Positions 19,268 through 27,827 of a DNA stretch of 64,000 nucleotides are shown piece after piece. Under the pieces are notes generated by a model. The model saw nothing but the letters and a program-made list of their open reading frames with translations, was not told the DNA's origin and made no database searches. The stretch is from Methylobacillus sp. MM3 (GTDB lineage: Bacteria; Pseudomonadota; Gammaproteobacteria; Burkholderiales; Methylophilaceae), in NCBI RefSeq assembly GCF_001645185.1, contig NZ_LXTQ01000001.1, forward strand, positions 760,520 to 824,519, written 5' to 3'. Both the position numbers and the translations under genes were made by a program. Within the stretch, counting starts at the first letter, position 1. Each line of letters begins with the position of its first letter.

Positions 19268-19290
19268 AAATGGCCCGGTTCGGGCCATTT
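19268..19290. terminator. Bidirectional terminator between rhlE and fpr
   Basis: A perfect 10-bp stem, AAATGGCCCG (19268-19277) with CGGGCCATTT (19281-19290), and a three-base loop. It has an A-run on the left and TCTTTTCTTT on the right, so it can serve both convergent genes. Confidence 0.85.
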
Positions 19291-19313
19291 TCTTTTCTTT
19301 GCTACCGATTGAA

Positions 19314-20057
19314 TTACCAATAGCTTTCCGTCGTGATATGCCCCGGATCGCGGCGCCGGTGTTTCTTGAATCCACGCCCGATCAGGCATTGCGTCACATC
19401 CTCCACCATGGCCGGGTTGCCGCACAGCACGAAATGGCTGTCTTCGGCGCGGATGGGGGTGCCCGCCGCCATTTCCAGCGAGCCGTTCTCGATCGCCTGG
19501 GGAATACGCCCCGGCTGCGCGAAAGGCCATGTTTCGCGGCTGATGAAAGGAACAAAGGCAAAGCGCTCAGGATTTGCTGCCGCAAGCGCGGCGATGCGCT
19601 CCTGATAGCTGAGTTCGCTCAGCGTGCGCACCGCATACACCAGCACAACCCGCTCGAAACGCGCCCATAACTTGCCCTCGTCCAGTATCGCCAGAAACGG
19701 CCCGACACCGGTGCCCGTCGCCATGAACCACAGATGTTTCGCCTGCGGGATTTCATCGAGAACCATGAAGCCGTTGGCACGCGGAGAAACCAGAATGTCA
19801 TCGCCCGCCTCCAGCTGGATAAGTCGCGGCGTCAACTGCCCTTGAGGAACATGGATGTAATAGATTTCCAGCGGCGTATGTCTGGGGGGATTGAGCAGCG
19901 AATATGGCCGCCCGATGATTTCACCGTCTATTTCCAGCCCGATCTTGACGAACTGGCCGGCCTGGTGAGGCTCGATCGCTGCATCGATATACAAGGTGTG
20001 CAGCTTTTCATTCCATCTTTTGTGATCAACGACTTTCCCGTGAATCCAGGCCGCCAT
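19314..20057 (-). CDS. fpr: Ferredoxin/flavodoxin-NADP+ reductase
   Basis: Fpr moves electrons between NADPH and ferredoxin or flavodoxin and is often induced by oxidative stress. The 247-residue protein has the FAD-binding RPYSLLN motif near 50-56, the NADP site MATGTGVGPFLAIL, and FVLCGNPAMVEDV. The C-terminus ends ITTESYW; terminal aromatic residues are typical of the bacterial Fpr subclass. The start ATG follows GGAAAG. Confidence 0.94.
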   Translation of the reverse strand: MAAWIHGKVVDHKRWNEKLHTLYIDAAIEPHQAGQFVKIGLEIDGEIIGRPYSLLNPPRHTPLEIYYIHVPQGQLTPRLIQLEAGDDILVSPRANGFMVLDEIPQAKHLWFMATGTGVGPFLAILDEGKLWARFERVVLVYAVRTLSELSYQERIAALAAANPERFAFVPFISRETWPFAQPGRIPQAIENGSLEMAAGTPIRAEDSHFVLCGNPAMVEDVTQCLIGRGFKKHRRRDPGHITTESYW

Positions 20058-20090
20058 GCTCTTCCTTTCCGTTACGTCCAGTGATCTTGC

Positions 20091-20125
20091 AAAACGCGCG
20101 TAGGCATAATGATATTACGCGTTTT
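20091..20125. promoter_or_regulatory. Interrupted palindrome in the fpr upstream region
   Basis: AAAACGCGCGTA (20091-20102) and TACGCGTTTT (20116-20125) form an inverted repeat separated by an AT-rich stretch. The site is 34 bases upstream of fpr (minus) and 70 bases upstream of the next plus-strand gene. It could be a regulator site shared by both genes; no regulator can be named. Confidence 0.4.
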
Positions 20126-20195
20126 CAAGGCAGAACTTGCGACAACCAGACAGGTCGTAAAGTAATCACATATCCTTAACTCAAGGAGAATCATC

Positions 20196-20549
20196 ATGCC
20201 AAGAGGAGTCAGCCCCAAGCGAGAACGTGAATACAAGAAACTGGAACACAAGTTCGAGAAGGAACATCGTTACCCGGGCCGCGAAGAAGAAGTCGCGGCA
20301 CGTATCGTCAACAAGCAACGCAAGATGTATGGCGAGACCAAGGATGAAAAGGAGAAGGATGCACGCGGCCAATCGCCGGATCGCAACCTCCCCTTGCCTG
20401 ACTTCCAGAAACTGACCATCCGTCAGGTGGAGCGGCAGATGGAGTCCCTTTCCGCCGCCCAATTGCGGAAAATTCGCGCTTATGAATTGAAACACAAGCA
20501 CCGAAAGGGCTTGCTGACCAGCATCGACCGCAAGCTGTCGGCGCATTAA
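20196..20549 (+). CDS. Small charged protein of the so-called plasmid stabilization family
   Basis: A 117-residue, very lysine/arginine/glutamate-rich soluble protein. The start has a strong AAGGAG seven bases upstream. The N-terminus (REREYKKLEHKFEKE) and the block REEEVAARIVNKQR resemble a family often annotated as plasmid stabilization protein, found on chromosomes near stress genes. The actual function is unknown and the plasmid label is probably misleading. Neighbours are a KGG-type stress protein and a hemerythrin. Confidence 0.7.
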   Translation: MPRGVSPKREREYKKLEHKFEKEHRYPGREEEVAARIVNKQRKMYGETKDEKEKDARGQSPDRNLPLPDFQKLTIRQVERQMESLSAAQLRKIRAYELKHKHRKGLLTSIDRKLSAH

Positions 20550-20616
20550 GCACTTGTCAGACCGTCTCAAACATAGTGTTGCAGGGCAACGAACTGCGTT
20601 ATCCGCCCGTATTTGT

Positions 20617-20647
20617 AAAAACGGCCTGGACATTCCAGGCCGTTTTA
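20617..20647. terminator. Bidirectional terminator between two small convergent genes
   Basis: AAAACGGCCTGG pairs with CCAGGCCGTTTT around a short ACATT loop. It has an A-run on one side and T-run on the other. It lies between the small charged-protein gene and the minus-strand stress gene. Confidence 0.8.
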
Positions 20648-20683
20648 CCGCCTACCCTCCGGCATGCGGCTTGTTACGAAACG

Positions 20684-20845
20684 TTACCGATTCTTGTGGC
20701 TTTGGCTACCCGCCTTGGAATGTTGTTCACTGCTGCCGCCACGGCTAGGCGAACTCTTGGATTGCGAAGAATTCTTGTGGCTCTGGCTGCCAGCCTTGGC
20801 ATGTTGCTCAGGGGTGCCGCCACGCGTGGATTTTTGCTCAGGCAT
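20684..20845 (-). CDS. Con-10/KGG-type small stress protein
   Basis: The predicted 53-residue hydrophilic protein has two tandem copies of a GGxxEQHxKAGSQSHKN motif, a pattern of KGG/con-10-like general stress proteins. The start chosen is the second of two ATGs (20845), seven bases after AGGAG; the other is at 20848. It is rich in Ser, Gly, Gln and Lys and probably unfolded. The role is not established, but relatives are linked to desiccation and general stress. The DNA copies of the repeat are also alike, which suggests recent internal duplication. Confidence 0.75.
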   Translation of the reverse strand: MPEQKSTRGGTPEQHAKAGSQSHKNSSQSKSSPSRGGSSEQHSKAGSQSHKNR

Positions 20846-21110
20846 CATTTGCTCCTTCTCATTTAAAGAAAAAACGTTGCCGTTCAAAACCAGCAACGTG
20901 AGCTCATGCTACCGCTGCCGACCGCTCACTTTAAGGGATCAGCGTCCGATTTACATGTCGGAATTTCATTACATAATTATTGTTTTATAAAGGCTTTTAA
21001 CTCCTACAGGATTATAGGAAGAACGCCGACATTTTTAATCCCGCGAAAAATTATGATGGGCTCATCGAGAGTTTTCAACGTCGTCACAACAACCCTCAGG
21101 AGTCATCAAA

Positions 21111-21626
21111 ATGCAACATACGCAAACCTCACGCTCAACTTCAACTTCCAAATCATCCAAACTTGCATCCATGGATGCGATGGAAATGTTAATGGACGAT
21201 CACAAAAAAGTGCAGAAGATGTTCAAGGATTTCGAGAAGCTGTCGAGCAGCGACAAATCCACCAAGCGCGAAAAGGCTGAACTGGCCAAAATGATCTGTC
21301 AGGAACTCAAGGTGCACGCCACCTTGGAAGAAGAAATTTTCTACCCGGCGGTACGCGAGGCCATCAATGCCTCCGATATCATGAACGAAGCCGCCGTCGA
21401 ACATGAGTGCGCCAAGTCCTTGATCGGTCAGATCGAAACTTGCGAACCGAGCGACGAACATTACGATGCGATGGTGATCGTGCTAGGCGAATACGTGAAC
21501 CACCACATCGAGGAAGAAGAAAAGGAAATGTTCCCCAAGGTGAAGAAAAGCAAGCTGGATACAGCGGCGCTCGGGGAAGAAATAATGGAGCACAAACAGG
21601 AACTGCTAAAGCAGTTCCATCACTGA
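21111..21626 (+). CDS. Hemerythrin HHE-domain protein
   Basis: A 171-residue protein that probably binds a di-iron centre in a four-helix bundle. Likely ligands appear in order: [25 protein letters not shown], and [13 protein letters not shown]. The N-terminal 20-25 residues are a Ser/Thr-rich extension. The start has AGGAG eight bases upstream. HHE proteins may store or sense oxygen, iron or nitric oxide; the exact role is not visible here. The 214 bases upstream hold no gene and are AT-richer than the surroundings. Confidence 0.85.
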   Translation: MQHTQTSRSTSTSKSSKLASMDAMEMLMDDHKKVQKMFKDFEKLSSSDKSTKREKAELAKMICQELKVHATLEEEIFYPAVREAINASDIMNEAAVEHECAKSLIGQIETCEPSDEHYDAMVIVLGEYVNHHIEEEEKEMFPKVKKSKLDTAALGEEIMEHKQELLKQFHH

Positions 21627-21674
21627 CTCAGCCTGCGGAAAGCATGGAATGCGTGAGGACGCAAGCTCGCTATC

Positions 21675-23366
21675 TCAGGCGTGTTCCCAATACCGCAGCA
21701 CCAGTTGCACATTGCGACTGCCGTTGTATTCGTTGACCTGTAACCGGTAAACAGCGCGTATGACCGCCGGCAACTGGTCGATGCAATTGAACAGGATCGC
21801 CTCGAAGCGACGCCCGGATTTTTCCAGGCGTAGCTTCAGGTGGCGCTCCCCCACAATCCGCTGCTCCGCCACCTGAAATGCATCGTCGAACTCCGGTGCG
21901 GCAAACCCTTGCCCCCACACATGATTTTCCAGCAACTCGGCGAGGCCGAGATCGATATCTTCCGGCGCAATCGGGCCATCGGTTTCGAGAATGGCTTCAA
22001 GATCGGCCGGGGTCAGCAGGCCGCGCACCACGGCCTCGAAAGCTGTCGAAAAGCGCTCAAAATCGCGTTCGGCAATGGATAGCCCCGCCGCCATCGCATG
22101 ACCGCCAAACTTCAGGATCAAATCGGGATGGCGCTTGGACACCAGATCCAGCGCATCGCGCAGATGCAGCCCTGAAATCGAACGGCCGGAACCCTTGAGC
22201 ACTCCGTCGCCACCCGGAGCGAACGCAATCACCGGCCGATGAAAGCGCTCCTTGATGCGCGAGGCGAGAATGCCGATCACGCCCTGGTGCCACTCGGGCT
22301 CGTAAATGCTGAGCGTGTAATGCTCGCCCGGATCGATCTCCTCAAGACTCAGCAGCGCGGATTCCTGCATGTCGGCTTCGATATCGCGCCGCTCGCGGTT
22401 GAGCGCGTCGAGCTGTTGCGCGAACAGCATCGCCTCGGCGCTCGTTTCCGCGAGCAGGCAGGCAATCCCCAATGACATATCCTGCAACCGCCCCGCCGCA
22501 TTCAGCCGTGGCCCGGCGCCGAAACCGAAATCCTGTGCCGTGGCGCGGCGCAAATCGCGTCCCGCCACGCGCAACAGCGCCTCTACCCCCGGACAGGCCT
22601 TGCCGGCGCGTATGCGGCGCAGGCCCTGCTCGACCAGAATGCGGTTGTTGTCGTCCAGCCGCACCAGGTCGGCTACCGTGCCAAGCGCCACCAGGTCGAG
22701 CAGCTCGGTCAGGTTGGGTTCGGGCTTGCCGTCGTAAGCGCCGCGTGCGCGCAACTCGCTGCGCAATGCCAGCATCAGATAAAAAGCCACGCCCACGCCC
22801 GCCAGGTGTTTGCTGGGGAAGTCACAGCCCGGCTGGTTGGGGTTGATGATGCACGCCGCGTCGGGCAACTCATCGCCCGGCAAATGGTGATCCGTCACCA
22901 GCACTTCGATGCCGAGCCCCTTGGCGGCACGCACACCCTCGACGCTGGCAATGCCGTTATCCACGGTGATGATGAAATCCGGCTTGCGCTCGGCGGCCAA
23001 CGCGACGATTTCCGGCGTCAAGCCGTAGCCGTATTCGAAGCGATTGGGGACGAGGTAGTCAACTTCACCGCCCATCATGCGCAGCCCGCGCACGCTCACT
23101 GCGCATGCCGTGGCGCCGTCGGTATCGTAGTCGGCCACCACCAGCAGGCGTTTTTTCTGCGCGATGGCATCCGCCAGCAGCGAGGCCATGCGGCCCAGGT
23201 CTTTCATCTGCGCCGGCGAAATCAGCCCGGCCAGGGAATATTCGAGCTGCGCCGGTGAAACAATGCCGCGGGCGGCCAGGATGCGCGCCAATACGCGATG
23301 ACGCCCGGACTGCTGCAAGGTTTCCGCCTGTTCGGAGCCGAAACTGCGGGTCACGATACTAACCAA
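21675..23366 (-). CDS. recJ: Single-stranded-DNA-specific exonuclease RecJ
   Basis: RecJ is a 5'-3' ssDNA exonuclease of recombination and mismatch repair. The 563-residue length is normal. The DHH-family motifs are present: VVADYDTDGATA, ITVDNGI, VTDHHLPGD, and GPRLNAAGR. The DHHA1 domain includes FGGHAMAAGLSI. The start overlaps the end of the rpfE-like gene by 8 bases, forming a two-gene operon. Confidence 0.95.
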   Translation of the reverse strand: MVSIVTRSFGSEQAETLQQSGRHRVLARILAARGIVSPAQLEYSLAGLISPAQMKDLGRMASLLADAIAQKKRLLVVADYDTDGATACAVSVRGLRMMGGEVDYLVPNRFEYGYGLTPEIVALAAERKPDFIITVDNGIASVEGVRAAKGLGIEVLVTDHHLPGDELPDAACIINPNQPGCDFPSKHLAGVGVAFYLMLALRSELRARGAYDGKPEPNLTELLDLVALGTVADLVRLDDNNRILVEQGLRRIRAGKACPGVEALLRVAGRDLRRATAQDFGFGAGPRLNAAGRLQDMSLGIACLLAETSAEAMLFAQQLDALNRERRDIEADMQESALLSLEEIDPGEHYTLSIYEPEWHQGVIGILASRIKERFHRPVIAFAPGGDGVLKGSGRSISGLHLRDALDLVSKRHPDLILKFGGHAMAAGLSIAERDFERFSTAFEAVVRGLLTPADLEAILETDGPIAPEDIDLGLAELLENHVWGQGFAAPEFDDAFQVAEQRIVGERHLKLRLEKSGRRFEAILFNCIDQLPAVIRAVYRLQVNEYNGSRNVQLVLRYWEHA

Positions 23367-24363
23367 GATAACTCTCCAGAGGCCGCGCGCGGCGCCAGAA
23401 TTTCCAAAGATCGGCGCGCGTCACGGTAAAGCTGTATACGGTGTCGCCGGCGAGATGCAACGTCAATCGCGCCACATGGCCTTTGCGCAGCATATCCAGC
23501 AACGGAGCGAACCAGTCTTTTTCCAGTCGCTCCAGTGCCTGTTGCGGCTCCATCGAAGACAAACGCGGATGTACCACGAGATGCTCGCCGGCATCATGCG
23601 CCTGCCGCAGCCAGTCCCGAGCGGAAGACGGCAGCACCGCCAGGCGGCTTTGATGCACCATCGCCAAGCCGCGCGCCAGCGCGTCATCCGCCCAGATCGA
23701 CAACTCCGGTTGCGGCGCTCTGGCAATCAATTCGCCGCCGCCCCACAGCCAGACGCTATTTACCGGCATTTCCCCGCCCTGTTCCAGATCGGCGTTGACG
23801 GGATGCGCGTGCAGCAGCATTTGCAGTTCGTTCAGCAAGCCGTGCCATTTCAGGCCGTCACCACCTTGCGGCAAGTATGGCTGGATATCGCGCCCCATCA
23901 CCTGCGCCAGAGGATGTGTGCGCAGATCGGGCCGCTGCGCGAGATCGAGATACCAGCGCCGCGCGTCGGCCGCATGGAAGCACATGCCATCGGCTGCGAA
24001 ATGGCGGTTCAGCGCGTCAACGAACTGTTGCGCCTGTTCCATCCGCAACGCGGGCGTACATTCGGCGAGGGCAAAGCTGTCGCGATGCAACACCAGCGAA
24101 ACCGGGTCGGCACAAAGCCAGTAGCCGTCCGGCTGCAAGCCGTCGCCCAGCGCGGCAAAAGGCGCTGCCGGAATATCCTGCTGTGGTGCGACATCGAACC
24201 GGCGGCATAGCCAATCGGCGGCATTGCCCGCAAACTCGCGTTGCGCGTGACGCAAAAGCGTGCCCAATGCAGGCCCGGCTGCAGAGGCAGCAAGCGTGCC
24301 GCGGGCAAAGCCCGGCAACAGCAGTTGGCAATGCAATTCGGATTTCAATGTCGTTACAATCAA
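23359..24363 (-). CDS. RpfE-like conserved protein (also annotated as phosphoglycerate mutase-like)
   Basis: A protein of about 334 residues without membrane segments. It resembles the RpfE-type proteins encoded next to recJ in Xanthomonas and many betaproteobacteria, and the same adjacency is seen here. The likely blocks are GLQPDGYWLCADPVSL and DRDSFALAE-like text near 90-115, plus NSVWLWGGGE near 200. The start is uncertain: TTG at 24363 gives the longest form, and another TTG five codons later is possible, with no clear ribosome site for either. The biochemical role is unknown. Confidence 0.75.
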   Translation of the reverse strand: MIVTTLKSELHCQLLLPGFARGTLAASAAGPALGTLLRHAQREFAGNAADWLCRRFDVAPQQDIPAAPFAALGDGLQPDGYWLCADPVSLVLHRDSFALAECTPALRMEQAQQFVDALNRHFAADGMCFHAADARRWYLDLAQRPDLRTHPLAQVMGRDIQPYLPQGGDGLKWHGLLNELQMLLHAHPVNADLEQGGEMPVNSVWLWGGGELIARAPQPELSIWADDALARGLAMVHQSRLAVLPSSARDWLRQAHDAGEHLVVHPRLSSMEPQQALERLEKDWFAPLLDMLRKGHVARLTLHLAGDTVYSFTVTRADLWKFWRRARPLESYLG

Positions 24364-24406
24364 AGTGCGCTAGTATTCGCCATATTTCAAAAAAAGCATC
24401 GTCACG

Positions 24407-24862
24407 ATGGAACTAATATTGTGGCGCCATGCGGAAGCTGAGGACAGTATTCCCGACATGGCGCGAGAACTGACTTCCAAGGGACAAAAGCAGGCCAGAC
24501 ACATGGCCGCCTGGCTGAAGCCTCGCCTGCCGGAAGGCACTCGCATACTCGTCAGCCCTGCGCGGCGCACCCAGCAAACCGCAGCAGCGCTCGGCGTGGA
24601 TTTTAGCACGCTGGAAGCCCTCGCTCCGGATACCACGGCGGAAGCCGTGCTCGCGGCGGCCGGCTGGCCGAATCACTCGCAAAGCGCGCTGATCGTCGGC
24701 CACCAGCCGACCCTGGGTGAAGTCGCATCCATCATTCTTGAAAGCGCGATTCCTTCCATGAGCATCAAGAAAGGTGCCGTCTGGTGGTTTAGCGCACGGC
24801 GCGGCGACCCGCAGGATATCGCCCTCAAGGCCATGATTTCTCCGGACATGTTGCAGGACTGA
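24407..24862 (+). CDS. sixA: Phosphohistidine phosphatase SixA
   Basis: SixA removes phosphate from phosphohistidine in phosphorelay or PTS proteins. The 151-residue protein has the catalytic RHG-type motif LWRHAEA with His8, the conserved SPARRTQQTA, and the second His in VGHQPTL. It is divergent from the rpfE-like gene and 9 bases before the TonB-receptor gene. It may be co-transcribed with the receptor/binding protein/GGDEF-EAL set. Confidence 0.92.
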   Translation: MELILWRHAEAEDSIPDMARELTSKGQKQARHMAAWLKPRLPEGTRILVSPARRTQQTAAALGVDFSTLEALAPDTTAEAVLAAAGWPNHSQSALIVGHQPTLGEVASIILESAIPSMSIKKGAVWWFSARRGDPQDIALKAMISPDMLQD

Positions 24863-24871
24863 TCGGCGGCG

Positions 24872-26905
24872 ATGGCCATCCAGCGCTTACTTGTGGTTCT
24901 TTGCGTAGCCTGGCCCTGTCATGCCTTTGCCGCCGATGTTACCGAGCTGAGCGAGGAAGCCTACCTTGGCGAGATGCCCACGGTACTGACCGTGTCGCGC
25001 CTTGCGCAGCCGGTGGATGAAAGTCCATCGGCGGTCACCGTCATCGACGAGGAAACAATACGCGCATCCGGAGTCGTCGACCTCGCCGATATTTTCCGCC
25101 TGGTGCCCGGCATGTACGTCGGCCACAACGCCGGCTATTTTCATACCGTCAACCCCACCGTCAGCTACCACGGGCTGACCGATGCCTACTCGCGCCGCAT
25201 GCAGGTGCTGATCGATGGGCGCTCGGTTTACTCGCCGATCTACGGCGGCGTGCAGTGGAGCGACATCCCGCTTGCCATCGAGGATATCGCCCGCATCGAA
25301 GTCACGCGCGGCCCGAATTCCGCCAGCCACGGCGCGAACTCGTTTCTCGGCGTCATCAACATCATCACCAAACATACCTCGGAAACCCTGGGCAACATGG
25401 CGGTGCTGACTTCGGGCAGTGATCGCAAAGGCCTGACATTGCGCCACGGCGGCAAAGAGGGCGACTTGCAGTACCGCATCACGGCAGGCCTGAAAAACGA
25501 TCAAGGCATCCAGGCGCGTAATGACGACAAGCGCATCCGCATTCTCAACCTGCGCGCCGACTATCGCCTCAACGCGCAGGACGAGCTGGAGTTCCAGTTC
25601 GGCTACAACGGCGGCGACCGCGAAGAAGGCATGCTGGAAGAAGATGCGCTGGTGTTCCTGCCACGCACCAAAGAGGTCTACAACCATTTCGAACAATTGA
25701 ACTGGCGCCGCACGCTCGGGCCGGAAGCCGAATTCAAAATCCAGGCCTATCACTCGTACGATGTCTCGGACGATCATGTGCGATCAGCCGATCTGTCCTT
25801 CCTCCCCGTCCCGCTACTGAATCCCAGGCTAGCGTTCGATCACGAGGTGATGACCGAACGCTACGATCTGGAAGCGCAACATACCTTTGCCCCCAGCGCC
25901 ACCACCCGCCTGGCCTGGGGTGGCGGCCTTCGTCTCGACCGCACGCGATCGGAGGTGTTTCTGGGAACCGACGACACGGAACGCTTCCGCCTTTCGCGCC
26001 TGTTCGGGCATCTTGAATGGAATCCTGTCCAACGGCTGATTGTGAATGCCGGCGCCATGCTGGAACACAACAGCATGACCGGGTCCGACCTGACGCCGCG
26101 CTTCAGCGTCAATTACAAGCTCGCTCCCGGCCATACCTTGCGTGCGGGCATCTCCACGGCAACGCGAACCCCCACGCTGCTGGAAGAGAAATTCAACATG
26201 CGCATTCTGATTCCTACTGCCGTGCCCGGGTTGACGCTCTTCGAGCAGCAGTTTCTCAATCCGGGCAGATTATCGCCGGAACGCATCACTTCCCGCGAAC
26301 TGGGCTATCAAGGCCAAGTGGGCGCGCTGTCGCTGGATGCCCGTTTATTTCACGATCAGATCCGCGATGTCATCGCCCAATACCGGATAGAGCCTTTTCC
26401 CCATCCGGCCGATTTGACGCCGATTTCCGACCGCACCCTGGGCAACCGCAACAGCAGCGACCTGACGGTTCACGGCTTCGAAGCACAGGCGCAACTGCGG
26501 CTCGGATCGCACACCCGCATCATCGGCAATTTTTCCCACATCCGCATCAATCCGGACATGGATACCACCTTCACCAGCAGCAGTGAAGCCTCGCGTTTCG
26601 AAGAACTGCAAGCGTCGATGCCGGTCAACAGCTTCAGCCTGCTGGCCTGGCATCGTTTCGGCAGCGGCTGGATGGGCACGGTCGGCTATTACCAATTGGG
26701 CGAGACGAAAATGCCCGGCGACGGCAATCACGTTGACTCTGCCCGCCACTGGGATCTCCGGCTGGCCCGCAGTTTCACCCTGGGCAGAACACAAAACCAG
26801 ATTTCCCTGACCTCGCAGAATGCCTTCGATTACGACTATCAGGAATTTGCCCGCTACAACAGCATGCAGCGGCGCACCTATCTTCAGTACCGCGTGGACT
26901 TTTAG
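24872..26905 (+). CDS. TonB-dependent outer-membrane receptor
   Basis: A 677-residue protein with a signal peptide (about 1-21, cleavage after CHAFA). The plug domain (about 45-160) has SAVTVIDEETIRASG, YHGLTDAYSRRMQVLIDGRSVY and RIEVTRGPNSASHGANSFLGVINI. The beta-barrel continues to a terminal Phe (YRVDF), the usual outer-membrane sorting signal. The ligand is not readable from sequence. No clear Fur box or TonB/ExbBD genes are near. It is the first of three tightly spaced genes, followed 3 bases later by a periplasmic binding protein, so receptor and binding protein may pass the same ligand. Confidence 0.92.
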   Translation: MAIQRLLVVLCVAWPCHAFAADVTELSEEAYLGEMPTVLTVSRLAQPVDESPSAVTVIDEETIRASGVVDLADIFRLVPGMYVGHNAGYFHTVNPTVSYHGLTDAYSRRMQVLIDGRSVYSPIYGGVQWSDIPLAIEDIARIEVTRGPNSASHGANSFLGVINIITKHTSETLGNMAVLTSGSDRKGLTLRHGGKEGDLQYRITAGLKNDQGIQARNDDKRIRILNLRADYRLNAQDELEFQFGYNGGDREEGMLEEDALVFLPRTKEVYNHFEQLNWRRTLGPEAEFKIQAYHSYDVSDDHVRSADLSFLPVPLLNPRLAFDHEVMTERYDLEAQHTFAPSATTRLAWGGGLRLDRTRSEVFLGTDDTERFRLSRLFGHLEWNPVQRLIVNAGAMLEHNSMTGSDLTPRFSVNYKLAPGHTLRAGISTATRTPTLLEEKFNMRILIPTAVPGLTLFEQQFLNPGRLSPERITSRELGYQGQVGALSLDARLFHDQIRDVIAQYRIEPFPHPADLTPISDRTLGNRNSSDLTVHGFEAQAQLRLGSHTRIIGNFSHIRINPDMDTTFTSSSEASRFEELQASMPVNSFSLLAWHRFGSGWMGTVGYYQLGETKMPGDGNHVDSARHWDLRLARSFTLGRTQNQISLTSQNAFDYDYQEFARYNSMQRRTYLQYRVDF

Positions 26906-26908
26906 CGC

Positions 26909-27826
26909 ATGTTGCGCAGCGCCCTGACACTGCTTGCCTGTCTCATTCCACTGATGGCCTTCGCGCCTGCCGCATGCGCCTACGATCGCATTGTCGTGCT
27001 CGTCGGCAACACCTCGAATACCAGCGATGAATTCATCCGGGAATTCAAGGGACGCCTGGGCAATCGCAGCGGCCGCCAGATCAGCGTGCGCGGCATCGCC
27101 GACACGCCGGCTTTTCAAGCCGACAAGGGAGCATTGGTCGTCGCAGTGGGTGTCCAGGCGCTGCAATATGCCGCCAGGCAGAACGGAAACCAGGCCGTGC
27201 TCGGGGTTCTGATTCCGCAGCCGGCCTTCGAGAAAATCCGCGCATCCGCAAGTAACAACAACCTCTCCGCCATCGTCCTCGACCAACCGCCATCCCGTCA
27301 GATGCGGTTGCTGCATATGCTGCTCCCGCAAGCGAAGAACATCGGCATCCTGCTCGGGCCAATCTCAACGCGCAGCAACGGATTCCTCGCCAAGGCGGCG
27401 GCTGATAACGACCTCAAGGCGATCATGGCCACCATCCAGACGGAAGGCGATCTCACGCCTGCCTTGAAACCATTGCTTGAGCTCTCTGACGCGCTTCTCG
27501 CCGTGCCCGATCCGCTGGTACACCAGCCCGGCACCGCGCAAACCTTGTTGCTCACCAGCTACCGTTACCAGAAACCGGTCATTGGCTATTCGCAGGCTTA
27601 CGTAACCGCCGGGGCACTCGCGGCGGTTTACAGCAGTCCGTCCGACATTGCACGCCAGGCGGCAGAAGTCGCCGACCAATTTCCCGAGCGGCAGAAAGCC
27701 TTGCCGCCCCTCCAGCCACCACGCTATTTTTCCGTCGGCATCAATCGTCAGGTTGCGCGTTCGCTCGGCCTCGATCTTCAGGATGCAGAGTCGCTGACGG
27801 AATCCCTGATGAAGGAAGAGCAATAG
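26909..27826 (+). CDS. Periplasmic substrate-binding protein (ABC_sub_bind type) without transporter genes
   Basis: A 305-residue protein with a signal peptide (about 1-24, ending AACA before YDRIVVL). The fold pattern follows type-1 periplasmic binding proteins of the ABC_sub_bind group: LGVLIPQPAF, IGILLGPIS, LLAVPDPLV and KPVIGYSQAYVTAGALAAVYSS. No ABC permease or ATPase gene is beside it. Such orphan proteins often present a ligand to a membrane sensor, and the next gene, 1 base away, encodes one with a periplasmic domain. Confidence 0.85.
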   Translation: MLRSALTLLACLIPLMAFAPAACAYDRIVVLVGNTSNTSDEFIREFKGRLGNRSGRQISVRGIADTPAFQADKGALVVAVGVQALQYAARQNGNQAVLGVLIPQPAFEKIRASASNNNLSAIVLDQPPSRQMRLLHMLLPQAKNIGILLGPISTRSNGFLAKAAADNDLKAIMATIQTEGDLTPALKPLLELSDALLAVPDPLVHQPGTAQTLLLTSYRYQKPVIGYSQAYVTAGALAAVYSSPSDIARQAAEVADQFPERQKALPPLQPPRYFSVGINRQVARSLGLDLQDAESLTESLMKEEQ

Positions 27827-27827
27827 C

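Noticed and set aside
20196..20549. Sign of plasmid origin from the plasmid stabilization label
   Set aside because: The family is widespread on chromosomes and no mobility gene is near.
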